NCBI GenBank assembly: GCA_000411415.1
Contig: KE150450.1
Span: 255,787 to 319,786, forward strand
DNA from: Actinomyces sp. HPA0247
Lineage (GTDB): Bacteria; Actinomycetota; Actinomycetes; Actinomycetales; Actinomycetaceae
Direction of reading: 5' to 3'
DNA length: 64,000 nt
Notes under the pieces: model-generated
The model's database searches: none
What the model saw: only the letters and a program-made list of their open reading frames with translations
What the model was told of the DNA's origin: nothing
Shown here: piece after piece, positions 7,990 to 16,217 of the stretch
How the letters are laid out: every line of letters begins with the position of its first letter
Position numbering within the stretch: position 1 is the stretch's first letter
Translations under genes and position numbers: made by a program

Positions 7990-8499
7990 ATGTCGATAGA
8001 GATGCTTACTCCACTGTTTACCCCAACGACTCGGGTATCGGCAGACGATTCACAACACGAAGTGCGATTGACGATATCGGACGACGTGCAAGCAATTCTC
8101 CATACCGATCAACACCTCCTTGTCATCAACAAAACATATGACAGCGGTACGGTTTCCTACATGCTGCGCTGCGACAACCACAAGATATTGCTGGCACGCC
8201 TCGCCCTTGTCCTCGGCGAGGCAAACCCAGAGCTAAAGGGTCTGCCGCCCACTGCCGTGAAAACGCTCAGCCGCCTCCAGTCCGATTGGACAGTGAGGCG
8301 CTCGACCCTCGATTCGCCATGGTTTGATATCACGTGCAATCACAATGAGAACCTCACGTACTCCACAACGTATCCCCCGCACGATGCCGTCTTGTCTCGA
8401 CTCTTCCACGTCGATACCACAACGCTGATCGACGCCCTCATCAATGAAGGAAGAAACGGACCACTATTGGCTGCTTTGAGGAACACCGACGACCTGTAA
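7990..8499 (+). CDS. Immunity-family protein type B'
   Basis: A 169-residue protein starting 21 bases after A'. It shares the 'SDWTVRRSTLDSPWFDI' and 'YSTTYPPHDAVLSRL' region with type B (4072). Like B it lacks the SER motif. The N-terminal half is strongly diverged from B, so the pair is recognised mainly by order and by the C-terminal half. Confidence 0.45.
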   Translation: MSIEMLTPLFTPTTRVSADDSQHEVRLTISDDVQAILHTDQHLLVINKTYDSGTVSYMLRCDNHKILLARLALVLGEANPELKGLPPTAVKTLSRLQSDWTVRRSTLDSPWFDITCNHNENLTYSTTYPPHDAVLSRLFHVDTTTLIDALINEGRNGPLLAALRNTDDL

Positions 8500-8562
8500 G
8501 ACACCCGACGCATCATCCAATATAAAGCCCTGATCGACAGAAGAGAGTAGAGAGCGTCTCAT

Positions 8563-9084
8563 ATGGATACAACGATCAGCGACGACGAGTTCATTGAGAC
8601 AGTCGTTTCTTCCGCAAAAAGAGAAGTACATGAACTGGCCGAAGAACACATCATCTTCCCTGGACCAGATCCTCAAATCCTTATACACATCTGGCATGAG
8701 AATGACTTCTACTTCGGCGGAACAAGTGAACGGTCTTACAGACCTCGAGGCGACATACGCGCCGATGACCTCACCCCAGTTAAACAATGGCTCATTATGG
8801 AATTGTTTGACTTCCTTCGACTGAGCTGGCACCTGGAGGATATCGGGATTGCTTTCAGACGACTCGCTCCTGCCCCAAACTGGTCGCAAGATCACAAAAC
8901 AGGCGAATTACTCCATGAGGGCTCATCCACGGGGATCATCGCGAACGACTCCTCACACGTTGCCGCCAATCTTCCCTGGTTCCTCAAGCACTCGCCCGAA
9001 CGGCTCTTCAAGATCGCCCACATCGAAAGCACCAAGGAAGTCTGCCAGGCCCTGTTCGGCATGCCACGCATCCCCTTCGCCTAG
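8563..9084 (+). CDS. Immunity-family protein type D' (Imm61-like)
   Basis: A 173-residue protein. Motifs: 'ILIHIWHENDFYFGGTSERS', 'LTPVKQWLIMELFDFLR', 'HSPERLFKIAHIESTKEV'. In block 2 it comes before C', whereas D follows C in block 1, so the order changed after duplication. The 3' end is nearly identical to D while the 5' two thirds are not, suggesting gene conversion. Confidence 0.55.
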   Translation: MDTTISDDEFIETVVSSAKREVHELAEEHIIFPGPDPQILIHIWHENDFYFGGTSERSYRPRGDIRADDLTPVKQWLIMELFDFLRLSWHLEDIGIAFRRLAPAPNWSQDHKTGELLHEGSSTGIIANDSSHVAANLPWFLKHSPERLFKIAHIESTKEVCQALFGMPRIPFA

Positions 9085-9295
9085 CCCCACGGACAGACAG
9101 GAATAACACATGCTGTGGGGTGAATTCATGGCTCGCGCCATGGCCATTCTGCACAATCACTTCCTCGCGTAAACCCGAAATGCCATACATGTCAGCTTCT
9201 GCGGAGGCACCATTCAATCGAGTAATTCTGCAGCACGCACGAGCGTAAACTTCTTAGCGACGGTGCTAGATGACGCCCCAGGAAGGACCACCACG

Positions 9296-9760
9296 ATGCT
9301 CGAACAGCACACTGAGCTCATCGAACGCCTCCTGAGCGACTCTTTGACCAGAACAAGTGAATTCAACCAGGCGTTGTCTTTCACGAATGATGGCACCCTC
9401 TATTTCACTGTCTGGGACAAGGATGGAACCACGTTCTTCTCATGGTCGGAAAGAGAACCATCGACTAGCGCTGATCTTCAGACTGATTGTGATTCCGTCG
9501 CTGCCTACGTCTTAATGACGCAGCTGGGAGCAAAGCGTGCCATGGCACTGCATTTCGACGTACCGAGATTCCCCGAAAGGCTCGAACAACTCCACCCGTC
9601 ATGGGCAGCCGACAAGACCCCATGGCCACCCACCTTGCTCTATCACCGCATCGACGATCCGAGCGTCCGCTTTTATTCGAACATTCCATCCATTGCCGTG
9701 CCCATCACTCACGCGATGCAAGACGATCTCAAAGACCTCCTCAAGAAATACATGGCCTAA
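9296..9760 (+). CDS. Immunity-family protein type C' (Imm61-like)
   Basis: A 154-residue protein. ATG 9296 follows GGAAGGACCACCA, the same leader as type C. Motifs: 'LYFTVWDKDGTTFFSWSEREPST', 'LGAKRAMALHFDVPRFP' and 'PITHAMQDDLKDLLKKYMA'. It is the closest pair in the island (C and C'). It is the last gene of the island; the pgi terminator and pgi follow in the opposite direction. Confidence 0.55.
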   Translation: MLEQHTELIERLLSDSLTRTSEFNQALSFTNDGTLYFTVWDKDGTTFFSWSEREPSTSADLQTDCDSVAAYVLMTQLGAKRAMALHFDVPRFPERLEQLHPSWAADKTPWPPTLLYHRIDDPSVRFYSNIPSIAVPITHAMQDDLKDLLKKYMA

Positions 9761-9829
9761 ACCAACATCCAGAGAACTTCGGAGCTCTCTCCCTCCAGCA
9801 CGCACGCCTCGTCTGGCCAGCCGGCCTCG

Positions 9830-9842
9830 CCCCGGCCTCGTC
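9830..9842 (+). repeat. CCCCGGCCTCGTC element, forward
   Basis: Exact copy in the spacer between the immunity island and pgi; a second partial copy (CCGGCCTCGCC) abuts it. Confidence 0.7.
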
Positions 9843-9905
9843 CCCGCACACAGACAGCGAGGCGGAGGAAGCTACGCACTCCCACCGCCTCCCCAGATAC
9901 ACGTC

Positions 9906-9933
9906 GGGGGCCGCGCCAGCCGACGCGGCCCCC
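9906..9933 (-). terminator. Intrinsic terminator of pgi
   Basis: Ten-base perfect arms GGGGGCCGCG (9906-9915) and CGCGGCCCCC (9924-9933), just after the pgi stop on the minus strand. Confidence 0.7.
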
Positions 9934-9952
9934 GAGCACAGCTCAGATGCGA

Positions 9953-11632
9953 TTACTTCGTGCGATGTGCGCGGTAGTACTCGATAAGAGCACGGGTGGA
10001 CTGATCCTGCGCGTCCAGGGCCTCGGACGAGCCCTCGATTGCGGGGAGGATCTGCTTGGCCAGGACCTTGCCCAGCTCAACGCCCCACTGGTCGAAGGAG
10101 TCGATGCCCCACACGGCACCCTCGACGAAGGTGATGTGCTCGTACAGGGCGATCAGCTGGCCCAGGACCGAGGGGGTCAGGGCGGGGGCCATGATCGACG
10201 TCGTGGGACGGTTGCCGGTGAACACGCGGGCGGAGACGATGGCCTCGGGCGTGCCCTCGGCGCGCACCTCTTCGCTGGTCTTGCCGAATGCCAGGGCCTT
10301 GGTCTGCGCGAAGAAGTTCGACAGGAACAGCTCGTGCATGTCGGCGTCGCCATCACCCAGCGCCCACGTCGGGTTCGCAAACGCGATGAAGTCGGCGGGG
10401 ACCATGCGGGTGCCCTGGTGGATCAGCTGGTAGAAGGCGTGCTGGCCGTTAGTGCCGGGCTCACCCCAGAAGACCTCGCCGGTCTCGTAGGTGACGGGGC
10501 TGCCGTCGCGGCGCACGGACTTGCCGTTGGACTCCATGGTCAGCTGCTGCAGGTACGCGGGGAAGCGGTGCAGGTACTGGGAGTAGGGCAGGACGGCGTG
10601 CGTGTCGGCGCCCAGGAAGTTCGAGTACCACACGTTGAGCAGGCCCATGAGGAGGGGCACGTTCTTCTCGGGCCCGGTCTCGGCGAAGTGGCGGTCCATC
10701 GCGTGGAAGCCAGCGAGGAAGTCAGCGAAGCCCTCGGGGCCGATCGCGACGGCCAGGGAGGTGCCGACGGCGGAATCCACGGAGTAGCGGCCGCCGACCC
10801 AGCTCCAGAAGCCGAAGGCGTTGGCGGGGTCGATGCCGAACTCGGCAACCTTGTCCAGGGCGGTGGACACGGCGACGAAGTGCTTGGCGATCGCTTCCTT
10901 CTCGGAGGCCTCGTCGGTGACGATGCCGCGCTCACGCAGACCGTCCAGCAGCCAGGCGCGCACGACCTTGGCGTTCGTGATGGTCTCGAGCGTCGTGAAG
11001 GTCTTGGAGGCCACGATCACGAGGGTCGTCTCGGGGTCCAGGTCCTTCGTGGTCTCGCCCGCGTCGGTGGGGTCAATGTTGGAGATAAAGCGGCACTCCA
11101 GGCCCTCCTGCACGTAGGGCTTGAGGGCCTCGTACGCCATGACGGGACCCAGGTCGGAGCCGCCGATGCCGACGTTGACGACGGTCTTGACGGGCTTGCC
11201 GGTGATGCCCACCCACTCGCCGGAGCGGACGCGGCGAGCGAAGGCGTAGACCTTCTCCAGCACCTCGTGCACGTCGGCGATCGCGTCCTGGCCGTCGACC
11301 GTCAGCGAGTCGGTCGCGGGGCGGCGCAGCGCGGTGTGCAGGACGGCGCGGTCCTCGGTGACGTTGATGTGCTCACCCGCGAACATGCGGTCGCGCAGCT
11401 CCAGGACGCCCGTCTGCTCGGCGAGGGCGAGGAGGTGGCCCACCAGCGTGGGGCACACGAGGTTCTTCGACAGGTCGACGTGCAGGTCGGCCGCGTCGAA
11501 GGTGAAGGTCTGGGTGCGGTTGGGGTCATCCGCGAAAAGCTTGCGCAGATCGGGTTCAAAGTTGTCGGCCAGCTGGTCGAGCGTGTCCCACGCGGGGGTC
11601 ATCGTCGGGTCGATCACGGGGATATCACTCAT
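9953..11632 (-). CDS. pgi: Glucose-6-phosphate isomerase
   Basis: A 559-residue cytoplasmic enzyme that interconverts glucose-6-phosphate and fructose-6-phosphate. Family motifs are clear: '[11 protein letters not shown]' (phosphate loop), '[10 protein letters not shown]', '[11 protein letters not shown]', 'MESNGKSV' and '[13 protein letters not shown]'. The length is normal for the long bacterial/eukaryotic type. The start ATG at 11632 gives 'MSDIPVIDP'. It is a single-gene unit between two hairpins and lies next to pfkA, the following glycolytic step. Confidence 0.97.
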   Translation of the reverse strand: MSDIPVIDPTMTPAWDTLDQLADNFEPDLRKLFADDPNRTQTFTFDAADLHVDLSKNLVCPTLVGHLLALAEQTGVLELRDRMFAGEHINVTEDRAVLHTALRRPATDSLTVDGQDAIADVHEVLEKVYAFARRVRSGEWVGITGKPVKTVVNVGIGGSDLGPVMAYEALKPYVQEGLECRFISNIDPTDAGETTKDLDPETTLVIVASKTFTTLETITNAKVVRAWLLDGLRERGIVTDEASEKEAIAKHFVAVSTALDKVAEFGIDPANAFGFWSWVGGRYSVDSAVGTSLAVAIGPEGFADFLAGFHAMDRHFAETGPEKNVPLLMGLLNVWYSNFLGADTHAVLPYSQYLHRFPAYLQQLTMESNGKSVRRDGSPVTYETGEVFWGEPGTNGQHAFYQLIHQGTRMVPADFIAFANPTWALGDGDADMHELFLSNFFAQTKALAFGKTSEEVRAEGTPEAIVSARVFTGNRPTTSIMAPALTPSVLGQLIALYEHITFVEGAVWGIDSFDQWGVELGKVLAKQILPAIEGSSEALDAQDQSTRALIEYYRAHRTK

Positions 11633-11719
11633 GGGGTCTCCTGACAGTAGAGATAGGTTCGCACATTAGTTTAGCGGGGACTTGGCCCCTGGTCACCCCC
11701 GCTTGGCTCTCCTGACACG

Positions 11720-11762
11720 ACGAGGCCGTGGCCCGCGAGCGCTCACGGAACCACGGCCTCGT
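11720..11762 (-). terminator. Terminator of pfkA built from an inverted pair of the GGCCTCGT element
   Basis: Arms ACGAGGCCGTGG (11720-11731) and CCACGGCCTCGT (11751-11762) are perfect. They lie after the pfkA stop codon on the minus strand. The arm is a variant of the repeated CCCCGGCCTCGTC word. Confidence 0.7.
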
Positions 11763-11784
11763 ACGCCGTGACAATTCGGCGGGG

Positions 11785-14040
11785 TCAGGCGACCGGATCG
11801 TCGATGGGGATGGGCGTGGCCTCGATGCCCGGGTTCTGCAGCGACACGATGCGCTGGACGGGGACGAGGTCGAGCCACCACTGGTGGAAGGGGCGACGAT
11901 TCACGAGGTCGAGGTCGTCGAACATGTTCTTCACCGGGCGTGCCTCCATCGCAGCGCCGACCTGGCCGATGTAGTAGGCGCCGCGGTCGCCGCGCTCGAA
12001 CTGGTCCACCAGCTGCTCGAAGGCTCGTGCCACGAGGCGCGTGGCGAGCAGGCGGTCGTACGGCGAGGGCGAGCCACCCTGCTGCATGTGGCCGAGGGCC
12101 TGGTGACGCACGTCGTAGATTCCTTCGGACTCGGCGTTGAACACGTCGGCCAGGAACTCGCGGTCGTAGTACTGGGACGCAGACTCGTTGAGGAGCGTGA
12201 GGAACAGGCGTCGGCCAGACTTGAAGGAGGCGACCATCCGATCAGCGTCCGCGGCGATCTGCTCGAGGGAGGGGGACTCCTCGTTGATGTACATGTACTC
12301 CGCGCCGCTGGACAGGGCGCTCATGAGGGTCAGGTAGCCGCAGCGGCGTCCCATCGTCTCGGCGATGAAGCAGCGCTTGGAGGCCGCCGCGCTCTCCTTG
12401 ATGCGGTCGATCGCCCACGTCGCATTGTTGATCGCCGTGTCCGTGCCGATCGCGAGCTCGCAGCCGGGCAGGTTGTTGTCGATCGAGGCGGGGATCAGCA
12501 GGATCGGGATCTGGAACGCCGGGTAGCGATCCTTCTCCGAGGTGATCGCGTGAACACCCAGGTAGGCGTTCATACCGCCGATGACGAGGAGCGCGTCGAT
12601 CTGGTTGCGCTCGATGGCGCGTCCCAGCGCGTAGAACTGCTCGACCGGCGGGATGTCGCGCTTCGTACCGAGCTCGGCGCCGCCCTTGAAGGCCCAGCCT
12701 TCCACGTCGGACCAGCTCAGTTCACGCACGCGATCGTCGGCCAGGCCGCTCCACGAGCCCTCCACGCCGAGCATCGTCCAGCCGCGGGCGATACCCAGGC
12801 GCACGGCCACGCGGGCCGCCGTGTTCATGCCGGGGGCCAGGCCGCCCGCGTGCAGGATCGCGACGCGCTTGGACTCACCCGTCGGCTCGGGGGTGAGCTG
12901 CGGGGGCGTGGACAGGATCTGGTTGATGCCCACCATCGAGGAGAAGGACGAGCCGCGCGAGGCCTGGGCAGCCGCGTAGTCGCCGGCCGCGATCAGGTCC
13001 TTGACCGCTCGCGTGTCGTGGACGGCCTTCATGAGGGGGACGCGCGTGATGCGGTTGCGGCGCACGCCCAGGATGACGGGCTCGTCCTCGGCCGTGGACT
13101 CGAGGATCTCCTGGACGGCGGCGTAGCCCAGCAGCGTCGACATCCAACGGTCATACGCCGAGGGAGTACCGCCACGCTGCACGTGGCCGAGGATCGTCAC
13201 GCGCGCATCCTCACCGGTGCGCTCCTGGATCGTGTCGGCGATCAGCTGTGTCGACAGCTCGTTACCGTCACGGTCGTGCGCACCCTCCGCCACCAGGACG
13301 ATGGACTCGCGGCGGCCGGCCTCGCGACCGAGGCGCAGGTGTTCAGCCAGGTCGTCCTGCCAGCCCGGACCCGCCGGATCTTCGGGCGTGAACACGTAGT
13401 CGGCGCCGCCCGCGACAGCCGCCATGAGGGGCAGGTAGCCGCAGTGGCGTCCCATGACCTCGACGACGAACGTGCGCTGGTGCGAGGCCGCCGTGCTGGT
13501 CAGCTGGTCGATGGCGTCCAGGATGCGGTGCAGCGCAGTGTCCGCACCGATCGTCATGTCCGTGCCCACCATGTCGTTATCGATCGAGCCGACGAGGCCG
13601 ACGATGATGAGGGCAGGGTGGGCAGCCGCGGTCTCGGCCGAGATGACGCCCTCTGCTGCCAGCTCAGCGACGTGCTGCGCCCACTCGCCGCGGAACTCGT
13701 TCGTACCCGACAGGGAACCGTCACCACCGATCACCACGAGGTGATCGATACCGTGCTCAAGCAGGTTTGCGGCCGCGCGGTGGCGACCCTCGTACGTGCG
13801 GAAGTCCGCGCTGCGGGCCGTGCCGATCACCGTGCCGCCCTCGGCAAGGATCGAGGACACGTCCGACCACTCCATCTTCTTAATGGAATCGCCACCCATG
13901 CAGGCCCCCTGCCAGCCTTCATAGATCGCGTAGGGCTGCGCGCCGCGCGCCAGCGCCGTACGCACAACCGCGCGAACAGCCGCGTTCATTCCCTGGGCGT
14001 CACCGCCCGAGGTGAGGACACCGATACGAACTGTGCTCAT
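11785..14040 (-). CDS. pfkA: 6-phosphofructokinase, tandem two-domain form
   Basis: A 751-residue protein, about twice the usual bacterial length, made of two PFK domains. The N-half has the catalytic set: 'TSGGDAQGMNAA', 'IGGDGSLSG', 'GSIDNDMVGTD' and 'MGRHCGYL'. The C-half ('HAGGLAPGMNTA', 'IGGMNAYLG', 'ASIDNNLPG', 'MGRRCGYL') has lost the GGDG loop and is probably regulatory or allosteric. This resembles the eukaryotic duplicated arrangement. It phosphorylates fructose-6-phosphate in glycolysis. Whether ATP or pyrophosphate is the donor cannot be settled by eye; GGDG in the N-half suggests ATP. Confidence 0.93.
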   Translation of the reverse strand: MSTVRIGVLTSGGDAQGMNAAVRAVVRTALARGAQPYAIYEGWQGACMGGDSIKKMEWSDVSSILAEGGTVIGTARSADFRTYEGRHRAAANLLEHGIDHLVVIGGDGSLSGTNEFRGEWAQHVAELAAEGVISAETAAAHPALIIVGLVGSIDNDMVGTDMTIGADTALHRILDAIDQLTSTAASHQRTFVVEVMGRHCGYLPLMAAVAGGADYVFTPEDPAGPGWQDDLAEHLRLGREAGRRESIVLVAEGAHDRDGNELSTQLIADTIQERTGEDARVTILGHVQRGGTPSAYDRWMSTLLGYAAVQEILESTAEDEPVILGVRRNRITRVPLMKAVHDTRAVKDLIAAGDYAAAQASRGSSFSSMVGINQILSTPPQLTPEPTGESKRVAILHAGGLAPGMNTAARVAVRLGIARGWTMLGVEGSWSGLADDRVRELSWSDVEGWAFKGGAELGTKRDIPPVEQFYALGRAIERNQIDALLVIGGMNAYLGVHAITSEKDRYPAFQIPILLIPASIDNNLPGCELAIGTDTAINNATWAIDRIKESAAASKRCFIAETMGRRCGYLTLMSALSSGAEYMYINEESPSLEQIAADADRMVASFKSGRRLFLTLLNESASQYYDREFLADVFNAESEGIYDVRHQALGHMQQGGSPSPYDRLLATRLVARAFEQLVDQFERGDRGAYYIGQVGAAMEARPVKNMFDDLDLVNRRPFHQWWLDLVPVQRIVSLQNPGIEATPIPIDDPVA

Positions 14041-14163
14041 TTTTCTGCCATCTTTCGTTGACGGAGCGGGCTGCGAAGCCCGGTGTGCCTATCGTTCCCT
14101 ATTCTACGTGACCTGCGCCTCCGCTACTAGGGCCTAACTCCCATTTACCGAGGAAACGACAAG

Positions 14164-14195
14164 CGCGCGCCCGCCGAAAGCGGCGGGCACGCGCG
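14164..14195 (-). terminator. Terminator of the symporter gene
   Basis: Arms CGCGCGCCCGCCG and CGGCGGGCACGCGCG (one bulge) around an AAAG loop, between the symporter stop and the pfkA start. Confidence 0.6.
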
Positions 14196-14212
14196 AGCAC
14201 ATAGGCCGGAAA

Positions 14213-15553
14213 CTAGGCGACCGTTTCGCTGCTATTGCGTGCAGCCGACTCCGCCAACTCCTCGGGGCTCACAACGCCCTCGACGGACACGCGGTCCAGG
14301 TAGGCCATGCCGTCAAACGCCAACTCGCGAGCGTTCTCCGGGTCGCCCTCGTTGCCGATCGAACCGTGGGCCATACGGTCCACGATCAGCGCGATCGCAC
14401 CATCGCCCGTCACGTTCGTGGCGGTACCGAAGGAGTCCAGAGCAATGTAGGTGGCGATCATCAGCGCAACCTGCGCGTCGTTGAAGCCCAGCATCGAGCT
14501 CAGCAGGCCCGTGGCCGCCATGATGGCGCCGCCGGGGACGCCGGGGGCCGCGACCATGGTGATGCCCAGCATGAAGATGAAGCCCACCCACTGCAGGGAG
14601 CTCACCGTCAGGCCCTGGGTCAGGACGATGGCGAACGCGAAGGAGAAGATCTTCGAGGTCGAGCCAGCCAGGTGGATCGTCGCGCACAGCGGAATCGTGA
14701 AGGACGCGACCGCGTCGGACACGCCGTTCTTCTTCGTCTGACGCAGGGTCACCGGGATGGTGGCCGCGGACGAGGAGGTGCCCAGAGCCGTCAGGTAGGC
14801 CGGCATCATCGTAACGATGGCCTTGAAGGGGTTACGACGCGCAACGAGGCCCGCGAAGCAGAACTGGGTCAGCAGGATGATGACCTCGAGGACCAGAACC
14901 ACGATGACCACGCGCAGCAGCGTGCGGATGACCGAAGCGGCCTCGCCCGTGTAGGTCAGGTTCAGGAAGATGCCGAAGATGTGCAGCGGCAGCAGCGGAA
15001 TGATGATCGTCTCGATGAGACGGGTAATGATGGCGCGGAACTCGATGAAGCCCTTACGCAGCACGCCGCGCGGGACCATCGACAGGCCCAGACCCACCAC
15101 GAAGGACAGGAGCAGCGCCGTCATCACCTGCAGCGGCGCAGGCATCTCGATCATGAAGTAGGACTCCAGGGCGCTGCCCGGCTCGGCAACATCAGCCAGC
15201 TGGGTGGACGCCAGGAGGCGCGGGAACAGGGACGCGCACACCAGGTAGGTCAGGAAGCCCGAGAACAGCGTCGACGCGTAGGCGATCGCCGTCGTAATAC
15301 CCAGCCACTTACCCGCGCCGCGGCCCAGATCCGCGATCGCGGGGGTCACGAGGCCGATAATGATCAGCGGGATCGAGAAGGACAGGAACTGGCTGAAAAT
15401 AGCCGAGAAGGTCGCAAAGATACGGCCAATCTCAACGGGAACCAGGTGGTTATCGCCGATACGGACGGATCCGAGGACGGTCGCGAGGATGATCGCAGCG
15501 ATCACCCACACGAGGATTCCGGATTTACGCAGGAACGCGCGCATGTCTTTCAC
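14213..15553 (-). CDS. Dicarboxylate/amino-acid:cation symporter (DAACS family)
   Basis: A 446-residue polytopic membrane protein. The first helix ('ILVWVIAAIILATVLGS') follows a short basic tail. Family features include 'FLSFSIPLIIIGLVTPAI', the serine-rich re-entrant loop 'ALGTSSSAATIPVTLRQTKKNG' region, and 'LDSFGTATNVTGDGAIALIVD' near the end, which holds substrate and cation contacts in GltPh-like carriers. It couples uptake of dicarboxylates or amino acids to sodium or protons. Specificity is not readable; SstT- or GltP-like roles are possible. It is a single-gene unit. Confidence 0.88.
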   Translation of the reverse strand: MKDMRAFLRKSGILVWVIAAIILATVLGSVRIGDNHLVPVEIGRIFATFSAIFSQFLSFSIPLIIIGLVTPAIADLGRGAGKWLGITTAIAYASTLFSGFLTYLVCASLFPRLLASTQLADVAEPGSALESYFMIEMPAPLQVMTALLLSFVVGLGLSMVPRGVLRKGFIEFRAIITRLIETIIIPLLPLHIFGIFLNLTYTGEAASVIRTLLRVVIVVLVLEVIILLTQFCFAGLVARRNPFKAIVTMMPAYLTALGTSSSAATIPVTLRQTKKNGVSDAVASFTIPLCATIHLAGSTSKIFSFAFAIVLTQGLTVSSLQWVGFIFMLGITMVAAPGVPGGAIMAATGLLSSMLGFNDAQVALMIATYIALDSFGTATNVTGDGAIALIVDRMAHGSIGNEGDPENARELAFDGMAYLDRVSVEGVVSPEELAESAARNSSETVA

Positions 15554-15711
15554 CTTGAAATTAGGGATGATGGGTCACGCCTAGCATGCCCGAACTTTAC
15601 GCATTCTTGAAGCGGTAGCCAGGATACGGGATAGATGCGGCGCAAATCACGTGGCCGACAGGGCGCAACGACGAGGCCATCCACCCCTCGCGCGGGCCAC
15701 ACTCCGCGGAT

Positions 15712-15981
15712 TTAACGCACCGCGAGCGTCGACACGTAGGGCGCGAACCACCAAATAATCGCGGCGAGAATCACGTACACCGCGACATCCATGAGACGCG
15801 CGCGCGACGCAAACCACGGGCGCCCCGGCGTCCACAGGCGCAGCGCCCCCATCCCGACGAGCACGGCGACCATCAGCATGACTGCACGGTGACGGTGATC
15901 CGTCACGGCCAGCGCTATCACGCCGAGCGCCCCCACCGCACTGAGGGCAGCCCCAAGCCACGCACCCACTCGTGCGCGCAT
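15712..15981 (-). CDS. Small membrane protein, DUF3017-like
   Basis: An 89-residue protein with three predicted helices (about residues 7-25, 30-45 and 65-85) and the segment 'PGRPWFASRARLMDVAVYVIL', typical of the actinobacterial DUF3017 family. ATG 15981 is chosen because GAGGAGAAG precedes it; a longer frame to 16029 has no ribosome site. Function unknown. In related genomes such genes often lie near folD or malate dehydrogenase genes, but here it is isolated upstream of pta. Confidence 0.65.
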   Translation of the reverse strand: MRARVGAWLGAALSAVGALGVIALAVTDHRHRAVMLMVAVLVGMGALRLWTPGRPWFASRARLMDVAVYVILAAIIWWFAPYVSTLAVR

Positions 15982-16217
15982 GGTCTTCTCCTCGTCATTC
16001 ACGTCCCCTACCCTAGCGCACGAGCGCACCCGACCATACGACCGCTCACATCACTGCGCACACCAGCCCCCGCCTCGTCCACGCACACAACCAGCCCCCG
16101 CCTCGTCCGAGCAAAGGAACGAGCAAAGGAATAGGACTCTCAGGGCGCGCGGGTTTAGTATTAGTCCAAAGGTCCCTGAGACCAGCAACATATTTCTCGC
16201 ATCAAAGGAGCATTCGA

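Noticed and set aside
9947-14061. Long plus-strand frames of 565 and 777 codons across pgi and pfkA
   Set aside because: They are antisense to two highly conserved enzymes and have the Gly/Val/Arg-rich composition of high-GC shadow frames.
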